Source of the DNA: Labia minor
Lineage: Eukaryota > Arthropoda > Insecta > Dermaptera > Spongiphoridae
NCBI GenBank assembly: GCA_963082975.1
Contig: OY720346.1
Coordinates: 37,041,787 to 37,105,786 of the forward strand
DNA: 64,000 bases
Reading direction: 5' to 3'
The position numbers and the translations under genes are program-made. Below are positions 1 through 10,787 of this stretch, one piece after another. Every line of letters begins with the position of its first letter. The first letter of the stretch is position 1. The notes under the pieces are model-generated. The model was not told the origin of the DNA. It did not search any database and saw only the letters and a program-made list of their open reading frames with translations.

Positions 1-179
1 ACCGGTAAAATAATTGTTTTATATATTTTAACTTTTATCTCATTTGATAATAATTTTGACGCGATAAGCCCATTTACTGCATGCTAACAGGCGCTTCCCG
101 ATTGTAACCTTGCTTTAAACTCTTCTCGAATATTATTATCTTATTATACATATTACAATATAGTATAATATATTATATA

Positions 180-308
180 TATTTATTATTATTATTTGCG
201 CATAGACCCTGAGGATCATTTATTAATTATTAATTATTGAATTTCCATAGGCACGAACTTGAGTTTTCAGTGAGGTAGATTGTCGTGCTAACCACTAAAC
301 CACTGTAG
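180..308 (-). repeat. tRNA-derived SINE, family 1, copy 1
   Basis: Read on the minus strand, the head carries a perfect pol III A box, TGGTTTAGTGG (292-302). It continues TTAGCACGACA and reaches a B-box-like AAGTTCGTGCC. It ends in an AT-rich body and an (ATA)n tail (181-196). A second copy at 60538 shares the head (GTGGTTAGCACGACA), the middle and the tail. A tRNA-like head plus a simple tail in two dispersed copies is the SINE pattern. It is non-coding and would borrow LINE enzymes. The family name is not known to me. Confidence 0.7.
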
Positions 309-660
309 CGTCTTATATATAATTAATTTTTTTAAGTAAAATTATTTTCTTACGTTAAAATTAATTTTTAATTATTTTTGGAAATTTTTTTTATAGATTT
401 AAACATTTACTATTCTAAATAATAACAATGAATCAAAAGACTTCTTTTTTTTTGTTTTGTTTAAGAGCTTTAAAAATATTATATAGAATTACTAATCATA
501 TTCAAAGAAAATAAAAACAAAATTATAGTAGTTTAGAAAATTATTTTCTTATCTTCATATATTTTAATGTTGAAAGGGGCAAGTGACTTTTATTTAGAAG
601 AAAATGGGGAATGTTTATTAATGTTTCTGATTTTAAGAAAACTTGAAAGATGTTATGCAC

Positions 661-691
<31 letters not shown>

Positions 692-2053
692 CCAGAATTG
701 AGTCTGTTAATTCCAAAATATATCCTCTTGTGATCGATATGGGTCACTTGTTTACTTGATGTATTTGGGGTATTAATCACCGTAATTGATAATTAAAATA
801 GGCCAATAGATGCATTATCATCTAGTTAAATTTTAATCGCGGTCCACTCTCCCAGGGGTTCACATTTGGGTGATACGATAATTGGTTCTGATCCTATCCA
901 AATTAATTTCACACCGAAAAGGAAGATTTTCGAGCGTAAATCGAAATACTAGCAACAATCCACTTCTACCTTTTAGTTTATTAAGTTAACTTTAATGGAG
1001 TCATTTCCCATTGAAGTCATTGGGATTTAATATAATTGCCAGTACGATAAAGTTTTTTTTTATCACAATTCGATTAAATTTGGTGATAAACAAACATCTC
1101 TTTAATTAATGGAGGCACCAGGGGGGTTAAAATGAAAATAAAACGGGATTACAAGAAACAAGTGTAGAAAATACCAAAGAAGACAATCATACTTTATAAT
1201 TAAAGTATGAAATCAAATTAAAAAAAAACGAAAAAATTATTAATTTGTTTATTCATTCGTTTGCGGATCTCTTTTATCTTGTTCACTTTATTTACAAAAA
1301 TAAATTCTCTAAATATTTATCGTAATATAAATAAAAAGAAAAACAATTATGAATTTTTATTAAACCTTTTTTTATTTTTTTAATTTTATTAAATACTTTT
1401 TTTAATTTAAGATTTTGAAATTAAATTAAAGCGAAAATTTCAAACAAATATCATATATTTCAATTATGGTTACCTAATACAATATTAGATGAACATTATA
1501 GTCATTTTTATAGAAATCAGTTTTTAAATATAACTATCGATTTTTTATGAATTGTAAATTTATTGTTAAAACTACTACTTTCCAAAGTTCTTTTACTTAT
1601 GTTAGAGTGAATTTAAAATTATCTATCTATGTTTTCTGTAACCTCTGTTCTAAAGAGCTACCATACTTATTTTTATACTTGTTTCTAACAAAAAAAAAAA
1701 TCAAATTTAATAAATTTCTTATATAAATTTATAAGAACACTTTTTATATTTACATCCGATATTTTGTTAGGTAAATTGCAGGATGTTTCCAATGGAAATG
1801 GAACGATGCTGAGATAAAGAGAGGCAAGTAATTTTTTCAAAATTTGGGACTGATTAAAATTCTTTAAAACCTAATTAAACAAAAGTTTAATATAAATGCT
1901 TTGATATTCGAAAAAAGCCCACATTTTTTTTCAAAAACTAATCAATCAGTTTTCACAATTATACGCTCCAAAATTGGTAATCCTGCTGGTTTCTTGCCTA
2001 CCAGATACGTAAGCTTTTTGTCTCCTACAGACACATGAGCCGTATTACCTACG

Positions 2054-2087
<34 letters not shown>

Positions 2088-3199
2088 TTAAATAAATTCG
2101 CCCACCATTTCGCAAAGCTAATATCCCAAAATTTAGCGTTGTTTCTATCCATGTATTAAGAAATATTGTATGTATTTAGAGAAAGCACAATTTATAAGTT
2201 TTAAATTTTATTGTATTATTTTAAAATAGAAAAAAAAATATTATGTTTTTTAAAGAATTAATAAACAAAATCTTAAATATACCTATCAATATTTTCAATG
2301 TTATTTGTTCTTTAATGAATTTCACAAAAGAATTTCAAGGAAAAAAATTAATTAAAAATATTTGTATATAGGTATAAGAGTATATTTAATTTTGTTAATT
2401 AAAAGAATATTAAATAATTTAATGCTATCCCAATTAAAAATGAAATAAAGTTATTTTTATTTTTAAAAATATAAATTAAAAAAAAAACTGAAATTTAACA
2501 TTTTTGTAGAATATACAAGGCATTAGAGCATATAAACTCCGCCAGTATACTTGATTACGTTTTAAAATATCAATCATTCTAGTATACAATGCCTCCCTGG
2601 CATATACATGAAAGGGGGAGAAGATGATGAAAGATGAATTTTGAAAATAAAATAAACTCCTCTCAATGGTAGAGGTCTGTCCAGTTTTAAGTATTTTCAT
2701 TTATCAGAGTGATCTAGTAAATATATATATCTTAAATGAAACGTTTAAAAAAAGACCAAAGTAAAATTAAAAATTAAATATTTAAAACAAAAATTATATA
2801 CATAAACGAATTGTCAATAACAACAACGTTTAACATTCACAAACGCTTTGTCTTATCATAGATACAAAAAAAAAAAGCTTTGTTCAATACAACTGTGTAT
2901 ATTTACCTAAATAAACATGGTAAAAGAAAAATATTGAATGTTTGAAAATGATTATATTTAAAAAATAAAAGAAAAATATCATGGTCAATAACAAAAAAAC
3001 AAAAACAAAAAACTAGTCATGTTTTAAAATAATACAAAAACATTTTGCAGATTAGTATTGGTGAAATTTAAATTCAATATGTTTATTTATTTTAATTTTT
3101 AAATTAGACAAGAAAGTAAACTTAAACTAAATATTCTCTTTCATTTTTTATTTAAGAAAAGCATTTTTAAGGGTATAACGAACCTATAGGACACACAAC
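309..3199. other. AT-rich intergenic DNA, nothing recognised
   Basis: Long A and T runs, and TA microsatellites at about 660-685 and 2056-2083. Short open frames (541-780, 2476-2700) have the composition of random AT-rich sequence and no motif I know. I see no gene or dated repeat here. Confidence 0.6.
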
Positions 3200-3400
3200 T
3201 TAACACACGGGGCGGGTATTTGTACCCGTTGCGGGGATTGCCACTTATAAGCGGGGCGGGTATTTATACCCGTTGCCACTTATATAATATATATTTTCCC
3301 TTGTGTCACTTAAAATTACTTATTTTAAACGATATCTAATATATATCCCTCATATAAGTGGCAACGGGTATAAATACCCGCCCCCCTCATAGTGTGTTAA
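3200..3400. mobile_element. TTAA-flanked foldback MITE (piggyBac type), 193 bp
   Basis: TTAA stands on both sides (3200-3203 and 3397-3400), directly followed by CACAC and preceded by GTGTG. Inside, GCGGGTATTTATACCCGTTG and the following GCCACTTATAT recur inverted near the right end (about 3346-3382). The left arm carries the block twice. TTAA duplication with short inverted ends is the hallmark of piggyBac-class insertion. There is no coding capacity. It stands out as GC-rich against its surroundings. Confidence 0.65.
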
Positions 3401-4046
3401 CTAGAGGTATTAGATAAGTTGATCTCTAGAGATACATTTGACTTCGAATATATATTATCAAAATATGTATATAATTTCCGCGGTGTGTATGTGATGTCTG
3501 TAACATTATGAAGTTAGTTACAAATTGTCAAAATTATTAATTCGTATCTAACTTCGTTTTTTTAAAATGTTTGTTATTATTGAATATTAAAAAAAAAGTA
3601 AAAAAAAATATTACAACGATTTTTGAATAAAGTTAATAATTTTATATTCTAAGAAGAGTTTTATGCCACCGGTAGCAAACGACTAGTTACATAATAATTT
3701 TACCAAACAAGATTATATTTATCAATTGATTGTAGCACACAAAACTTATTATTTAATATATAACAAGGTCTTTTGAGAATGGATAAATCGGCTACTACTA
3801 AAAGTAATAAATAAGTTATCAGTAAAATATTGCAAAAATTTACTAATTATCTTTTAACGTATTAAAATTAAAGACTAAATCAACAGTATCGCAAAAACAG
3901 TGTAACGCTATTGTGTTCATCCACTAATCACATACTATAATACTAAGTCTTAACTTAATTTCAAAACGTAGAAAAATAACAAAATCTCAAAAATGTATCT
4001 AAGTATTTTATCATATCTAGAATATTTTCGAGTTCTGGAAGTCTAG

Positions 4047-4137
4047 TTAACATGTTCCCGCAGGCTCCATAATTTGTCTATTTATTTTATGTGGCGGCAT
4101 GAGCCACTGGTGGTACATGCCGGCGGGAACGTGTTAA
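4047..4137. mobile_element. 83-bp TTAA-flanked miniature element
   Basis: TTAA occurs at 4047-4050 and 4134-4137. The enclosed 83 bp starts CATGTTCCCGC and ends GCGGGAACGTG, an 11-bp inverted repeat with one mismatch. This fits a very small piggyBac-type MITE with termini different from the one at 3200. It has no coding capacity. A chance hairpin at a common TTAA is possible but unlikely given both the TTAA pair and the matching ends. Confidence 0.55.
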
Positions 4138-4439
4138 ACAAAAGTTTAAAATTCATTTTTCATTTCATTCATTCATTCATTTTTGCAATATATATCTTCA
4201 TATGGATATACCTATATATATCATGTTTATTGAAAAGGTATTTTTGAATTGCAAAATTTCGATCTGTATATTTTCGGATAGAATATTTGCATTTCTTATA
4301 ACCGATTCATGGAAAAGTTGATGTATGGATATATTAGCTAAAAGCTTGAAGAGAGATTTGATGATATCGACACTGCATACATATTAAGAATTTTTTTTTT
4401 TAATCTAAATTTAAAATGTTTAAAAAATTACGATATTAT

Positions 4440-4960
4440 TATGGATTCTCCTACTCCTCCTCCTTAAGGGTCATTCGCCATTCTTGCGCTCTTCTTTTTC
4501 AATTCGGAGCACCGATTTTATTTGCATTTCTTGCACCTTGTGACCCACCATCTGTCCACCTCAATTTTGGCCTTCCTCGGTTTCACTTCCCTTTTTTTTG
4601 ATGGGGTTTATATCTTTAGCTCGGGCTACATAACCTGACCTTTGAAGCCGATTTAATTTAACAATTGTTATTATATCTTTTCCGTTTGCTTTGCTTGTAT
4701 GAAGACTATAAAGTTATTGGTTGTATATATGTCCCCATAAATGGGAATCGCAGTCTGCCTCAATACTTTTACGTAACACTTTACACTCGAATGTATGTAG
4801 GGATTTTTTTTCGCTTTGGTAATGGTCCATACTTTTGATCCATAACATAGTACAGGGGGTATCAGGGTCTTATATACTCTTAGTTTTGTTGTTAATGACA
4901 GAAATTTGTTGGAGAGGTATATGGACAATCCATATAACATTTATTGGATGCCACAAATTT
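4440..4960 (-). pseudogene. LINE reverse-transcriptase C-terminal relic
   Basis: Minus-strand translation gives the region after the RT domain: TTKLRVYKTLI then PVLCYGSKVWTITKA (about 4790-4900). After a stretch of decay, a different frame gives RGRPKLRWTDG and KRRAQEWRMTL (about 4450-4580). These are hallmark C-terminal blocks of arthropod LINE ORF2 proteins. The frames change between blocks and a stop replaces a tryptophan, so it is dead. Only the 3' end is present, as expected for 5'-truncated LINE copies. The clade (RTE/CR1-like) is uncertain. Related C-terminal relics lie at 30316, 38836 and 51571. Confidence 0.7.
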
Positions 4961-5449
4961 TTCTTCAAATGTTATTATTAAAAGAAAACTTTAAAAATAT
5001 CTCTTTTTCAGCAGAATGAAAATTATTCTATTCAATTGAATATGTACTTGATTTTAAGAAACTTAATGAAAATTTTTCTGTCTATCTTTTTTATAAGCCT
5101 TTTTATTGACTTGTAGTTTTGAAAATTTTGAAATTTAATTATAATTTCTCAGTCAATTATAACCTCAAAGGAGGCACAAAAAAAATTATAATGATTTTAT
5201 TGATTATTTAACAAAATAAATATTATAATCTTCAAGATTTAATGAAAAAAAAATATTTATATATAAACAAAGGTTTGTCAATTGTGCATTTGTTTTTAGA
5301 AGGAATTGAAAAAGAAAAGCTTTATAAATTTGGAACTTGAATAAAATGTGTTTTTGAAAATTTTTACCAGAAAAATAAATATATTGAGAGTGTGTATGGT
5401 TGGAATTGAAAAAAAATATTACTTATAATTGGAAGAGGGATGAATCGAT
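4961..5449. other. AT-rich stretch, nothing recognised
   Basis: No repeat end, coding frame or structured RNA was recognised between the LINE relic and the SINE-2 fragment. Confidence 0.5.
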
Positions 5450-5545
5450 TACACTCATATAAACATAAGTATGTTCCAGATTCATTAAGGTTGAGGGACC
5501 CACATCAACCGACTTCATAGAGGGCTCCCCTTGCGTAAGATATAC
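5450..5545 (+). repeat. Degenerate SINE family 2 tail fragment
   Basis: The segment ending CCGACTTCATAGAGG then CCCCTTGCGTAAGATATAC resembles the 3' body of SINE family 2 (CGACTTGATAGGCG and TCCTTGCGTAGGATGTAC at 33050-33092). The tRNA-like head is absent. The match is partial. Confidence 0.4.
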
Positions 5546-5935
5546 AAAAGTCAAGTTCAATTTATAGTAATATTCTTCAAATGAAATAAAAACAAATATA
5601 ATGTAAGAAATTCTCTTCTTGTTCATCACAATCATACTGCAATGAGTTAAGGGTCATTTATGATATAATAAATAATGTGTCTCTGTCCTTGTTTAGTTTT
5701 AGTATAATAACCTCCCTTGAGATACCAAACACATCCTACACATAAGCTTATTTTTATCTCCTCATCCATTTCTAATTTTATTTATATTTAATACTCGAAG
5801 CGAATAAAGAAAGCGAGCCATTACATATTCCCTTCAAATAAAAAAAAAACTTAAATTTACATAGGGTGTTGAATAAATCTTTGTTTTGACAATGTTAAAG
5901 TATGGATCAATAAAGTGAAATAAGTAATAATAAAT

Positions 5936-6211
5936 TTGGTTAGATGTCAGACGCACTCTTGTTATAAATTAAATATAAAATTCCCGGAGGCCACCCGCTT
6001 GGCCCCCAATGCAATTATTTACACTTTTGGGATTCCCCGGGAGAGTCATCCGACTTGCTCCAACTCACTTGCAACCTTAAAATCTATTGAACCAGCAAAA
6101 ACTCGTCGTCCCGATGTTTCCAAGGACAACATTTTCTACCCTCTTAACAACATTTTTATATCCAATAGATGTTTTTTGTCATTTTTACTTGATTTTAATA
6201 TATTAACTTAA
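5936..6211 (+). other. GC-richer island with a 91-codon open frame, unknown
   Basis: This is a stretch of more balanced composition than its neighbours, with an ATG-started 91-codon frame. I see no domain, signal peptide or family motif. A CCCGG-rich inverted pair (ATTCCCGG near 5980 and GGATTCCCCGGG near 6030) suggests a decayed repeat rather than a gene. No second copy was noticed in the window. Confidence 0.25.
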
Positions 6212-6284
6212 TCCAATAGTTGTTGGAATAAATTCTACTTAATGGATTGTATGATATATTTATAGAAACAAATGTGCAATAATT

Positions 6285-6318
<34 letters not shown>

Positions 6319-7608
6319 AAGATTTGTTTTTGAAAGAGGATTCATAAAGTAATAAGAATGTCAATTTAGTGAAAATATACTGTTACGATATATTAGTCAA
6401 TTAATCACTTAGAATAATAATCTATTACAGAAGCTGTTTATAGTGAAAACATAATACATTGAAAGGATGACAAGTATCAAAGGCATCAAGAGACAATTGA
6501 AATTCTCTTTTAGTTTATTTACTTAAAAATATTAATAACTAACAATAGCACTAATTTCATATTTATTAGAAATATAAATTAAACAAAAAAAAATTCAATC
6601 TCTATGCATCATTAAAATAATTATAATTTTAAAAAATGACTTTATATTTAGATTTTCGATCAATATATTTATTTGTTTTGAAAATTGAATGGGAGGGCTT
6701 TATTTCGCTCATATCTAAGTCCATATTTGGTATAATTTTGACATTTGCAGAAATTTAGAACTAAATATTTTTTTTCAGTTAAAGATATTTATTATTTATT
6801 CTATTAAGTTTAATAAAAAAATAAGCTGGTAAGTACGGAAAAATTGGACATAAGAGAGCAAAAATTAAATATCGATGATGGTCTTATTCAAATGTGCACA
6901 AAGTTTTGATTCCGTTTCAACTTTGGAGTACTTTTTTCTCCTCTAACCTCAAGAGTTGTTGAGTGATTCTCTCTCTCTCTCTCTGTTTTCATTCTCACTC
7001 TCTAAGTCAAATTAGTTTGAGCTTCTATCCAACTTGGAAGAAAAACTGTCACCAAAGTGAATGGTAAAAATTTCACTTTCAATCCAGTCTTACTTCCGAT
7101 TAAATCTTTTAAAGTTTTTTTTTATTTTTTTTCATATATATTTATTGAGAGTTTGAATATTTTAAATTCTCTTTTCTTAATTTTACATCTGAATACATTT
7201 TACAATTTGTACTAAATCACCATGATCTATGCACATTGTTTTACTGAGAGATATTTGTTAGGATTGTGTTATTTTTATCTTTCTATTTTTTTTTCTATCC
7301 AAGCAAATATTTATCTCACCAAATATTTGATACAAATACTTGTAATGGAAGGTTTTTGAAATTAATGGTCACTAAAAACTTTTGCGATATAAATGTTTAA
7401 ACTTCACTCTAATTCGAAATAAACTTATTGAATAGTTAAATGATAGTAATTAAATGAAAGTAAAACTAAAATTTGTATAATAAGACTTGATTCTCAAACT
7501 TTCTATCATTAATATAAAACTGAATTCCAAAATATTTTTATTTTGTTTTTACTATCGGAATAACTTTATATTTTAAAATAAATTATGAATATAATTAATT
7601 AAAATTAG
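6212..7608. other. AT-rich intergenic DNA with microsatellites
   Basis: TA run at about 6286-6306 and CT run at about 6970-6983. Nothing else recognised. Confidence 0.5.
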
Positions 7609-8089
7609 CTGGAGTATCTCCACTCGACTATCTCGCAATTTGAATTGGATTAAATAACATAATATATTATATTTAAATTAAATTTAATTAATTATAAATT
7701 ATAAATAATAAATAATAAATATTAAACCAGCGCATGTTTGGCTTTTTGTTGATGGCACCACGTCACGTGTTGGCGCGTGAGATTTGCAGTGTTAAAAAAT
7801 TAATTCTGGTAATTTCAGCGAATCAATCAAGCTGAAATTCTATATATAGCAGTTTTATACAATTATTAATCATGTGAAAAATTATCAAACATATATCTTT
7901 ATTTTTACGGTCACTTTAGAGGAAAAAAAATCAAAACGTTGTAGGTAATGACCCTCTTCCGGTTGAGCTACATTTCTCAAAAGTTGATAGAAAACTATGA
8001 ATTTTGAATAATGTCCATGTACCAAATTTCATCATTCTAGCTCAAACCGTTTTTGCGTAATCTTGCCTACATACATACACACACACATA

Positions 8090-8121
<32 letters not shown>

Positions 8122-8241
8122 GAGAGACATTTTTCTCAACCTTAGTGAAAATGATTCAGGAACCTTCAAAACGTATAAAAACATCAAAATCTCAACATCG
8201 AAAATTTTCGTGATCGCAATACTATCTCGCCAGAGATAGTA
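7609..8241 (+). mobile_element. HINE-1 (DINE-1/Helentron-like non-autonomous element), full copy A
   Basis: It starts CTGGAGT...CTCCACTCG then ACTATCTCGC. It ends in the hairpin ACTATCTCGCCAGAGATAGT (8221-8240) followed by an A run. Between are an AT-rich block, a conserved GC-rich core with CACCACGTCACGTG (7756-7769) and GGCGCGTGAG, an internal TTTCAGC/GCTGAAA stem, and a CA microsatellite (about 8075-8120). Sub-terminal inverted repeats, an internal microsatellite and a 3' hairpin are the known layout of DINE-1/HINE elements moved by Helentron rolling-circle enzymes. It has no coding capacity; the 73-codon minus-strand frame over the CA run is incidental. A plain TIR MITE is the alternative. 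Confidence 0.65.
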
Positions 8242-8306
8242 AAAATGAAACAAATCCCACTCATCATAAATTGAATTTGTTTAAAAAAATAGTAATCAGG
8301 AAATAA

Positions 8307-8626
8307 GGAAACGGGAGCCCTCTTGGGAAAAGCAGCCAGATAGAAAACACTTTTATATTTAATTACCGACTTTTCGAGATCGAGTCGGACTCATCTTCAA
8401 GGGAACAATTGTCAAAAAATAATCTATGTATGTTAAGATATTCTTCAATTATCGCAAGTGTATACGTGTTATTTTCATTGTTGATATATGTGTAAATAAA
8501 AAATTGTGCTATAAAACTAAAAATCATACGATCGAAAATCCAAGTCCAAAAAAAAAAATATAATTAAATATAAAATTATTTTATTTTTTCTACGTGGCTT
8601 CTTTTCCCAGGAGGGCTCCTGTTTCA
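8307..8626. mobile_element. TIR MITE, about 320 bp
   Basis: GAAACGGGAGCCCTCTTGGG and the next 12 bases (8307-8338) recur inverted at about 8594-8626 (GGCTTCTTTTCCCAGG then AGGGCTCCTGTTTC), with about four mismatches. The arms enclose roughly 255 bp of AT-rich DNA, including a CCGACT...AGTCGG pair near 8367-8391. No coding frame is present. I could not fix a target duplication, so the superfamily is open. Confidence 0.55.
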
Positions 8627-9728
8627 TCACAAGATATATTTTTAAAATAATAATAATTGAAATGAAAACATCTTTAATCGCACCTTAGTATAGGTGTATT
8701 CAGTAATATCGTACTTTAATATACCCTCAACGGGCATACTTGTTTATACTAGGTTCAAGTGCTGTCATCAACATTTACACCGCTCCTATTGAACCAAATC
8801 CCATAAAATATCATTTATGTATTTATTATATGTACAAATATATATAATCATGAAAATATCCAATTTATTATTGTGTATATAAATACACACAATTTCTTAT
8901 GTTTAATTTTAATACATTTATTAATTAAATAAATGTATTAAAATAATTTATTATACATATTAATAAAGGAATATATTCATCTTCTTGTTATAAAATCTAA
9001 AAAAGTGTTTTTTTTTATTATTTTTATTTTTCCTTGACTTGATTTACAATGAAAGATTTATAAAATGAAATCTTCCATAAGGAAATGAATTAATAAATTC
9101 GTCTCATGGATAAAAACTGTGAAGAATATTACGTTTTTTTTGCCTCTAATTTTTTTGTCAACGCGCATATAAAGAAGGGTTGGAGGGCGGATAGAGGGTT
9201 ATCTCGAGTTCGCAATACTTTTTCGTTTCAACCTCCTCACAACATCTTGACTTTTTTAAGTGACAATATCATATAGAAGAAATATTTCCTTCCTAAAATG
9301 TCTTGAGAGATTAAATATTCCTCTCTTTTTTCAATAAATTTCGTATATTATGTTAAAACTAATTATATTCTACAAAAATACTTTAGTAATCATATCTACC
9401 TTTATCCATGATTGAGTTTTATTATTCTTGAAAATTAACTTTTCAATAACTTTTAAAAATACAAAAATATACAAGACTTTAATGTATGTAATGGTTTAAG
9501 CAAATTGTAATTGTAAAATTATCATATTTAGGCAAAATACTATTATAAAAATCTTCAAAACATCATCAAAAATTAATTAAATAATATATTGAAATTTGGA
9601 GAAAAAATATAATTGATATTTAGATTCAATAATAATTATATAATTAAAATATAAATAGGAATTTTGTAATTAATATAATACTTAAAAAATGTATTTCTCA
9701 CCTACATATGTTTCTTTGCCATTCAATC
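8627..9728. other. AT-rich intergenic DNA, nothing recognised
   Basis: No coding or repeat signal recognised up to the hAT insertion site. Confidence 0.5.
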
Positions 9729-9736
9729 TCGTAGAA

Positions 9737-9752
9737 CAGTGGTTCTTAAACT
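9737..9752 (+). repeat. hAT left terminal inverted repeat
   Basis: CAGTGGTTCTTAAACT, followed by a second motif CCGCGGACCCCTGGGGGTCCGCGAAG that folds on itself and by another GGGGGTCCGCGG copy. These sub-terminal copies are probable transposase-binding sites (inference). Confidence 0.85.
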
Positions 9753-9949
9753 GTGGTCCGCGGACCCCTGGGGGTCCGCGAAGCCTTTACTGGGGGTCCG
9801 CGGTCCTCGGAAAAAAATCATCGTAAAAATATATACATATATAAATATTTAAAGTTCATTGTTTAACTATATCCTCCTAGAGAATTACGGCTATAATTTA
9901 ATACTATTAATAATACTATTTTATTTTATTAAATTGATAATTATGTCAA

Positions 9950-10603
9950 TTAATTGTTTGTGAATAAATAAACATATATAAAAAACTATATATAAAATTT
10001 GAATTTTCATCCATTCATTCATTTAAAATCATTTTTCGATTGTTCCTTTAAAATAACCCCTCTTAGGGGCTCGGAAGGGGAGGCATATAAGGGAATTTTC
10101 TTTCACTTTGTTATTGGGGAAAACCAGGGGAGGGGACAGTCTTACCCGGAAAAACCCAAATTGTCAGCGTCCACTCTGGGGTTTTAAACAGTTTTAAAGC
10201 AAATGTTAATTATAAGTTCATTTCTCAACGAGTTGTATCTTTAAATTATTTTTATTAATGTTAATTATAAGTTCATTTCTCAACGAGTTGTATCTTTAAA
10301 TTATTTTTATTAATTTAATTAATTATAATTAAATTATAGCTAATAATAGTTTATTATAGCTAATAATTTTTTTTAATTTTTAGTGTAATTTGCATGATCA
10401 TTATTTTATAAAAACACTAAACACATTTTGCAATTTCCCAGAAAGGCTGTTTTTGAGAGTAAGTATAAGTTAGTTTTATGAATAAAAAATATTTATTTTA
10501 ATAATATTTTAGAATCAAATTACGAAATTAATAATATTTTAGAATCAAATTACGAAATATATTTATTATATAAATTAATATTCATTTAAAATGATATTAA
10601 ATC
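9950..10603. repeat. 5' non-coding block of hAT, also present at 29560
   Basis: This segment upstream of the transposase matches 29560-30274 along almost its whole length. It holds a GC-rich core (CCCCTCTTAGGGG hairpin near 10056, and GTCAGCGTCCACTCTGGGG near 10162). After that come two tandem copies of a 55-bp unit (10203, 10258) and two copies of a 30-bp unit (10501, 10531). The block either belongs to the hAT 5' region or is a separate repeat that landed in it. A run of degenerate AAAATGATATTAAA units follows (about 10585-10690). Confidence 0.75.
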
Positions 10604-10787
10604 ATTTATTTAAAATGATTTAAAACATTTATTAAAATGATTTAAAACATTCATTTAAAATGATATTAAAACATTCATTTAAAATCATATTAAAACATAG
10701 CTAGTAAATAATAATTCGTTATATTTATATTATATTTATATTATATTTATATTATTGTAGTTCAATGTTAATAAATTACTCCATAAA

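Noticed and set aside
8032-8253. 73-codon minus-strand frame over HINE-1 copy A
   Set aside because: The frame runs through the CA microsatellite and both repeat modules; the product is a translated simple repeat.
10203-10560. CRISPR-like array of 30- and 55-bp repeats
   Set aside because: The units are directly adjacent without spacers, and the sequence is eukaryotic; they are simple tandem duplications inside the hAT 5' region.
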